DNA of 64,000 nucleotides from positions 1-64,000 of the forward strand of contig NZ_MDGL01000186.1 of the NCBI RefSeq assembly GCF_002742265.1. Direction: 5' to 3'. The notes under the pieces were generated by a model. The model was not told the origin of the DNA, did not search any database, and was given only the letters and a program-made list of their open reading frames with translations. Both the position numbers and the translations under genes were made by a program. Shown here in pieces: positions 59,924 through 64,000 of this stretch; within the stretch, counting starts at the first letter, position 1, and every line of letters begins with the position of its first letter. The DNA comes from Maribacter sp. 4G9. Its GTDB lineage: Bacteria; Bacteroidota; Bacteroidia; Flavobacteriales; Flavobacteriaceae.

Positions 59924-60638
59924 GCGTATAAAGACTTTCTACTATTTTTTCATATTCCTTACGGTACCATTCATCAGTTGTAAAGATAAGCCTCAAAAAT
60001 CTGAAACCCCATTGAAAACCGAAATAAAAGAAGTGGATTCTTCTGCCCAGGCGACCCAAGAAACCAAGGAGGTGGAAGAAGATACCTTTGAACTCACGGA
60101 AGAGAACGCCATCGATTTTTTCTTCAATTACCAAAAAGACCTCAAGGTCAACAAGGTAAAAATGACCACGAATTTTGGAAGCTTTGTCATACAGCTCTAT
60201 GACGATGTTCCCTATCACAAGGCCAATTTTATCTATTTAACGAGAAAAGGATATTTTGACTACACCCAATTCCACCGTGTCGTAAAGGATTTTATCATAC
60301 AAGGGGGCAGTTCGGACGATCAAAAAACGGCCGACAAGCGATGGGACATTGGTAGATACCTGCTTCCACCGGATACAAAAAAAGGATACAGCCACCACAG
60401 GGGAACCGTGTCCATGCCCAGTAGTGAAATGGACAATCCGCACAAACTGGCCTCCCCTTATGAATTCTTTATTGTGGTCACCGATCCGGGTTCCTATCAT
60501 TTGGATGGGGATTTTACGCCTTTTGGGAAGGTAATCGAAGGGATGGACGTTGTGGATAAGATTAATTCCCAACCCGTTGGCAAGGGAGACTGGCCCCAAC
60601 AGAACATCTATATTACCAAGGCAGAGGTTATGGAGTAA
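59922..60638 (+). CDS. Cyclophilin-type peptidylprolyl isomerase, lipoprotein, 238 aa
   Basis: Signal peptide MRIKTFYYFFIFLTVPFISC with the lipobox Cys at 20. A charged linker (about 20-70) is followed by the cyclophilin domain: VKMTTNFGSFVIQLYDDVPYHKANFIYL, QFHRVVKDFIIQGG (catalytic Arg, Phe, Gln), and DFTPFGKVIEGMDVVDKI. Several active-site residues are kept, with a longer loop (KKGYSHHRGTVSMPSSEM). It would fold envelope proteins. The ATG at 59922 is chosen over TTG at 59913 because of the promoter and the signal peptide. Confidence 0.9.
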   Translation: MRIKTFYYFFIFLTVPFISCKDKPQKSETPLKTEIKEVDSSAQATQETKEVEEDTFELTEENAIDFFFNYQKDLKVNKVKMTTNFGSFVIQLYDDVPYHKANFIYLTRKGYFDYTQFHRVVKDFIIQGGSSDDQKTADKRWDIGRYLLPPDTKKGYSHHRGTVSMPSSEMDNPHKLASPYEFFIVVTDPGSYHLDGDFTPFGKVIEGMDVVDKINSQPVGKGDWPQQNIYITKAEVME

Positions 60639-60642
60639 CGCA

Positions 60643-61248
60643 TCATTTGGCGTAAATACTGGGCAGGGCTATCTTAAATTTCACTGCCAAGAGCCGCAAA
60701 ACTATGATACAGATAATTCCCGTGATGTTCGCAACGTCTGGATTTACGGGGAATCGGAGCATCAAAAAATAGATACCGCCACCCAGGATACATACCGTCG
60801 CATAAATTTCTCGTCTAAAGATTACGGGGATTTCATTGCAAAGTATATCCCTAATTACCCCTCCAAAACAGGCGGTCATCGTACCCAAGGCAATACACAT
60901 AATGGGCAATAAACCCGCATCCAGCCCTTTTTGTATCCCGATCATCGTATAAAGACCAATGTCGATGGTATCAAAAAGAAACAGGGATTTTCTAAAATAC
61001 TTTAACCGTCCGGCAAAAAGAATGGAAAAAATGACGGTTACGATAATAATGATAGTATAGTTTGGCTGGGTCATCCAGCCAACAGGCGTGTTGCCGATCA
61101 ATACATCCCGCAGGGTACCTCCACCAACTGCGGTCACAAAGGCAATTATGAAAACCCCAAAGACATCCAAGCGCTTGTCCATGGCCACCAGTACGCCCGA
61201 TATGGCAAAGGCGATGGTTCCTAAAACGTCGATAAGGGAGTAGAGCAT
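60643..61248 (-). CDS. TRIC-type cation channel family protein (UPF0126), 201 aa
   Basis: Seven membrane helices. The two copies of the family motif are VLGTIAFAISGVLVAMDKRLDVFGVFIIAFVTAVGGGTLRDVLIG and TIDIGLYTMIGIQKGLDAGLLPIMCIALGTMTACFGGVIRDILC, with the GGG(T/V)xRD signature in each. TRIC proteins are potassium-permeable channels; some members of UPF0126 have other proposed roles. The gene ends 4 bases after the convergent PPIase gene and lies 3 bases after the RDD gene. Confidence 0.93.
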   Translation of the reverse strand: MLYSLIDVLGTIAFAISGVLVAMDKRLDVFGVFIIAFVTAVGGGTLRDVLIGNTPVGWMTQPNYTIIIIVTVIFSILFAGRLKYFRKSLFLFDTIDIGLYTMIGIQKGLDAGLLPIMCIALGTMTACFGGVIRDILCNEIPVIFRREIYATVCILGGGIYFLMLRFPVNPDVANITGIICIIVLRLLAVKFKIALPSIYAK

Positions 61249-61251
61249 ATA

Positions 61252-61968
61252 CTAAAGTTGCCGCGTATAATAACTGTAATCCTTGATAACGATATCCACA
61301 AATTCTATGGGTTGCAGGTCGCTAGAGATTTCGGTTACTTTTTTTATGCGGTTGTTCAACGACAAAATTACACGATGGTTTCCATTTCTTCGGGCGTTAT
61401 CGTACAAGTTTTTGATGGTCTGCATCTCATTGTCCTTAAAAACCGTAACCTGTGGAAATTTTGGTGTGTAATCCGAAGGTAGTTCACGAAGTAGCGTATC
61501 CCTCAAAAAAACCTTTCTTTTCTCGCTGATGACCGTAGTACCGGCAGCTATGTCGCCCACCCGTTGTCCTTTGCCCCGTATTAATATCGTAAAAACGGCT
61601 ATGCCCCCTGATGTTAGGGTGATGTCCAACATCCGTAGGATCCATCGGATAAAATAACTGGAAAACCCCGGTTTTGTCCCATCCAACTTAACCACCCTTA
61701 TGCCCAAAAAATTCTTTCCTATGGTCTTCCCGTCCATAAAGGTCTCCAGCAAAAAATAGTATAAGAAGGCAGGCAGGCTTAACAGCAAATAAATGGCCCA
61801 GGAATCACCTGGCTCCACATCCAGGGCCAACAGCAGCCAAAACATGAGAACGTAGTAAATAACAATGATGAGGGTGTCTATGATGTAGGCCAGGATACGG
61901 TCCCCAAGATGGGCCGTATTCTGGGCAATGCTTATATTTTGAGCTGTTTCTATTTGAAATTGTTCCAT
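61252..61968 (-). CDS. RDD family membrane protein, 238 aa
   Basis: An N-terminal cytoplasmic segment is followed by GDRILAYIIDTLIIVIYYVLMF, the R-x4-x-D motif of RDD domains, and a second helix WAIYLLLSLPAFLYYFLLE, then TFMDGKTIGKNFLGIRVV and YFIRWILRMLDITLTSGG. The C-terminal tail is soluble. RDD proteins often accompany MoxR/SpoIIM clusters. The start at 61968 is set by MEQFQIETAQN. It is divergent from the SpoIIM-like gene across a 33-base spacer. Confidence 0.88.
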   Translation of the reverse strand: MEQFQIETAQNISIAQNTAHLGDRILAYIIDTLIIVIYYVLMFWLLLALDVEPGDSWAIYLLLSLPAFLYYFLLETFMDGKTIGKNFLGIRVVKLDGTKPGFSSYFIRWILRMLDITLTSGGIAVFTILIRGKGQRVGDIAAGTTVISEKRKVFLRDTLLRELPSDYTPKFPQVTVFKDNEMQTIKNLYDNARRNGNHRVILSLNNRIKKVTEISSDLQPIEFVDIVIKDYSYYTRQL

Positions 61969-61980
61969 TCTTTTGTTTCT

Positions 61981-61994
61981 TTGGTATAAACCAA
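61981..61994. promoter_or_regulatory. Palindrome TTGGTATAAACCAA between divergent RDD and SpoIIM-like genes
   Basis: TTGGT and ACCAA arms separated by ATAA lie in the middle of the 33-base divergent spacer. The site could bind a dimeric regulator for both genes. No known operator is recognised. Confidence 0.35.
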
Positions 61995-62001
61995 GTAGCC
62001 A

Positions 62002-62979
62002 ATGCGCGAAGCCGCCTTTGTAAAGCAAAATAAGGACAAATGGTCAACTTTTGAAAGCGCCTTGGCTAACAAAACGAATCTGGACCCAAATGTATTGTCC
62101 GATTTATACATAGAGGTTACGGACCATCTAAGCTACGCCAAAACCTTCTACCCCAAAAGCAATACGGAGCTCTATCTCAATTCCCTCGCTTCCCAGGCAC
62201 ATCAAAAAATATACAAGACGAAAAGGGAGCCCAAAAGCCGCATCATTAGCTTTTGGAAAACCGAGTTTCCCTTGATGTTCAAGCATCATCACCGTGAGCT
62301 GCTCATCGCTTTATTGGTGTTTCTTTTTTTCTCCTTAGTAGGAGCCTATTCAGCAGCGAACGAAGGTGATTTTGTGCGGTCGATACTAGGTGACGCCTAT
62401 GTGAACATGACCTTAGAAAACATTGAAAAGGGCGACCCCATGGCCGTTTACAAGCAAATGGGGGAATTTAACATGTTCTTGGGCATTACCATAAACAATA
62501 TCAGGGTGGCCCTGATGGCCTTCGTATATGGAATTATGCTGGGCGTGGGTACTCTTGTAGTAATGTTACAGAACGGGATCATGCTTGGAAGTTTTCAATA
62601 TTTCTTCTATGAAAAAGGGCTGCTCTGGGAATCTGTCCGTACCATTTGGATACACGGAACCATTGAAATATCCGTCATAATAATTGCCGGTTGCGCCGGG
62701 CTCGTCTTGGCCAATGGCATGTTGTTTCCCGGGACCTTTACCCGTTTGGAATCCTTTAAAAGAGGTGTTAAAAATGGACTTAAAATCATGGTAAGTACCA
62801 TACCTTTCTTTGTGGTTGCGGGATTCTTGGAAGGCTTCGTCACCAGGCACACGGAAATGCCGGATTGGCTTGCCATTTTGATTATTTTGGCATCACTCGT
62901 ACTAATACTCTTTTACTACGTTATATATCCATACCAACTCCATAAAAGACATAGATTAAATGAAGCCAAATTTCATTGA
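62002..62979 (+). CDS. Stage II sporulation protein M-like membrane protein, 325 aa
   Basis: A cytoplasmic N terminus (FVKQNKDKWSTFESALANKTNLDPNVLSDLY, then EVTDHLSYAKTFYP) is followed by membrane helices at about 102-122, then ITINNIRVALMAFVYGIMLGVGTLVVMLQNGIMLG, IWIHGTIEISVIIIAGCAGLVLANGMLFPG and two more near the C terminus. These are SpoIIM-family motifs (NNxRVA, HGxxE). In sporulating bacteria SpoIIM takes part in engulfment; here, in a non-sporulating phylum, it is part of a MoxR-type gene cluster. It overlaps the next gene by 20 bases. Confidence 0.88.
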   Translation: MREAAFVKQNKDKWSTFESALANKTNLDPNVLSDLYIEVTDHLSYAKTFYPKSNTELYLNSLASQAHQKIYKTKREPKSRIISFWKTEFPLMFKHHHRELLIALLVFLFFSLVGAYSAANEGDFVRSILGDAYVNMTLENIEKGDPMAVYKQMGEFNMFLGITINNIRVALMAFVYGIMLGVGTLVVMLQNGIMLGSFQYFFYEKGLLWESVRTIWIHGTIEISVIIIAGCAGLVLANGMLFPGTFTRLESFKRGVKNGLKIMVSTIPFFVVAGFLEGFVTRHTEMPDWLAILIILASLVLILFYYVIYPYQLHKRHRLNEAKFH

Positions 62980-63841
62980 GTTCAAAAAACAACGTGACCT
63001 TGGGGAAATTATATCGGACACGTTTGCCTTTCTTAGGGCCGAGTTCAAACCCTTTTTTAGTACTTTTTTCAAAATCGTAGGCCCCTTTCTTGCCGTGATG
63101 ATCGTAGCCCTTGTGGCCTACCTCTATTTTATTGGAAATAGTTTCAACTTTTTAATTCAGACAGACAATGAGGCGGCCGGCTTTGCGACCATTTTCGTTG
63201 TCGTTATCGCATATTTAGCATCGGTAATAACGGTCTATACCATGTCCCAATCCACCGTATTGCACTATATAAAATCCTATACTCAGGGTCAGGGCACTAC
63301 GGATTTTAATACCATACGAAAAGAGGTTTATGGAAGCTTTGGGAGCTTTATAGGACTCGGTATCATGGTAGGGCTCTCAGTAATGATAGGCCTTATGGTC
63401 TGTATACTGCCTGGCGTATATCTTTATGTTCCTTTGGCATTATCCTTTAGTATTATGGTGTTTGATAAAATGGGCGCATCGGACTCCTACAGCTATTCCT
63501 TTAAGTTGGTAAAGGATGAATGGTGGATATCCTTCGCGACCATCTTCGTCATAGGGATTATACTTTATATAGCCGCCTTGGCTTTTTCATTGCCTACCGT
63601 AATATACCAATGGGCAAAAATGGGCATCCTTTCTGGGGAGGTAGATGCGGAAAATGTATTTGAAATCACCACGGATCCCGTGTACATCCTATTCAATATC
63701 ATTGGAACCGTTGCCCAGTTTTTGCTGAACCTTATTAGCATTATTTCTCTGGCCCTTATTTATTTCAACCTGAACGAAAAAAAGAATTTCACCGGTACTT
63801 TTGAACAAATAGAAAATCTGGGGAAATCAGTCGAAGAATAA
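62960..63841 (+). CDS. Polytopic membrane protein of the MoxR/SpoIIM cluster, 293 aa
   Basis: Starts with a conserved cytoplasmic segment (NFIEFKKQRDLGEIISDTFAFLRAEFKPFF) followed by about six membrane helices from residue 35 to 275, with short loops such as YTQGQGTTDFNTIRKEVYG between them. The N-terminal LGEIISDTFAFLR motif is typical of glycerophosphodiester-phosphodiesterase-associated membrane domains/DUF4013-like proteins. The function is unknown. It overlaps the SpoIIM gene by 20 bases and is followed after one base by the next gene. Confidence 0.75.
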   Translation: MKPNFIEFKKQRDLGEIISDTFAFLRAEFKPFFSTFFKIVGPFLAVMIVALVAYLYFIGNSFNFLIQTDNEAAGFATIFVVVIAYLASVITVYTMSQSTVLHYIKSYTQGQGTTDFNTIRKEVYGSFGSFIGLGIMVGLSVMIGLMVCILPGVYLYVPLALSFSIMVFDKMGASDSYSYSFKLVKDEWWISFATIFVIGIILYIAALAFSLPTVIYQWAKMGILSGEVDAENVFEITTDPVYILFNIIGTVAQFLLNLISIISLALIYFNLNEKKNFTGTFEQIENLGKSVEE

Positions 63842-63842
63842 T

Positions 63843-64000
63843 ATGCCAAAATGGGTCCTATTGGTGTTATCTGTATTCCTGTCCAATTTCATGTTGGCCC
63901 AACAGGATTCGTTGGCCGTAAAATATGACACTACGGAAATAACGCCTGTATCCATTAGCGATTCCGACTTGGAATCCTTTCGGAACGACCCTAAGTTCGA
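63843..64000 (+). CDS. Start of a DUF4129-type secreted or membrane protein, cut by the window edge
   Basis: Open from ATG at 63843 to the window end (52 codons). The N terminus MPKWVLLVLSVFLSNFMLAQ is a signal peptide, followed by QDSLAVKYDTTEITPVSISD and DLESFRNDPKF. The last motif and the gene order match DUF4129 proteins that follow SpoIIM in Bacteroidota MoxR operons. Only the first part is visible. Confidence 0.7.
   Translation, partial: MPKWVLLVLSVFLSNFMLAQQDSLAVKYDTTEITPVSISDSDLESFRNDPKF

Overview
The window looks like chromosome from a marine Flavobacteriaceae member (Bacteroidota, broadly the Maribacter/Zobellia/Arenibacter type). This is inferred from the AT-rich coding style, the scarcity of Shine-Dalgarno sites, repeated TAnnTTTG (-7) promoter elements (some with TTG at -33), family-typical proteins (DUF3822 beside rsmD, UMF1 MFS, head-GIN DUF2807, DnaX without a zinc module, a barrel-less MG2/plug protein) and many lipoproteins. 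No tRNA, rRNA operon, CRISPR array or prophage was seen. The only RNA gene is rnpB. The only mobile trace is the 3' end of an IS1595-type transposase at the left edge.

Layout. 1-700: transposase tail and a decayed, gene-free stretch. 706-4413 (minus): a five-gene operon for Kdo/lipid A work (DUF4126, kdsB, HAD phosphatase, KdnB-like Fe-alcohol dehydrogenase, acyltransferase). 4489-11486: RecD-like helicase, pseudopilin-like protein, DUF3822, rsmD, DUF2914, rnpB, dnaX. 11475-18244 (minus): a complete ebo operon in the order eboA-B-C-D-E-F followed by a TMEM220-family gene; miaE is divergent from it. 18938-25522 (minus): pdxH-sixA-ppk1, a lipoprotein, and pyrR-pyrB-STAS-like-rnz. 25916-34250: a surface TonB-plug protein, rpsA, a Kbp-like LysM protein, cmk, lon. 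35148-38198: ECF sigma, membrane anti-sigma candidate and two secreted beta-repeat proteins. 38238-44881 (minus): UMF1 transporter, M48 lipoprotein protease, GH31 alpha-glucosidase, glgB. 45125-50491: collagen-like lipoprotein, exported MsrB, response regulator, lpdA, DUF3817, PQQ-type sugar dehydrogenase, aroQ. 50574-54271: four small outer-membrane beta-barrels around xerD. 54358-60638: NDH-2, M20 amidohydrolase, a second ECF sigma pair, acyltransferase plus Nudix, and a lipoprotein PPIase. 60643-64000: TRIC channel, RDD, SpoIIM-like, polytopic protein and a DUF4129-type gene cut by the edge, which looks like the start of a MoxR/DUF58 operon.

Most of the window is housekeeping (translation, RNA processing, pyrimidine, polyphosphate, glycogen, envelope). 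The most distinctive system is the intact ebo operon, a poorly understood cluster combining a prenyltransferase, a dehydroquinate-synthase homologue, a TatD-like hydrolase, a TIM barrel and an alkaline-phosphatase-fold protein with altered metal ligands. Other points of interest are a KdnB homologue beside kdsB without KdnA, divergent genes whose start codons share one CATG, candidate leaderless genes, a shared TGTAACA box before both ECF sigma genes, and a compositionally distinct plug domain. All functions are read from sequence motifs and family knowledge; no database search was run.
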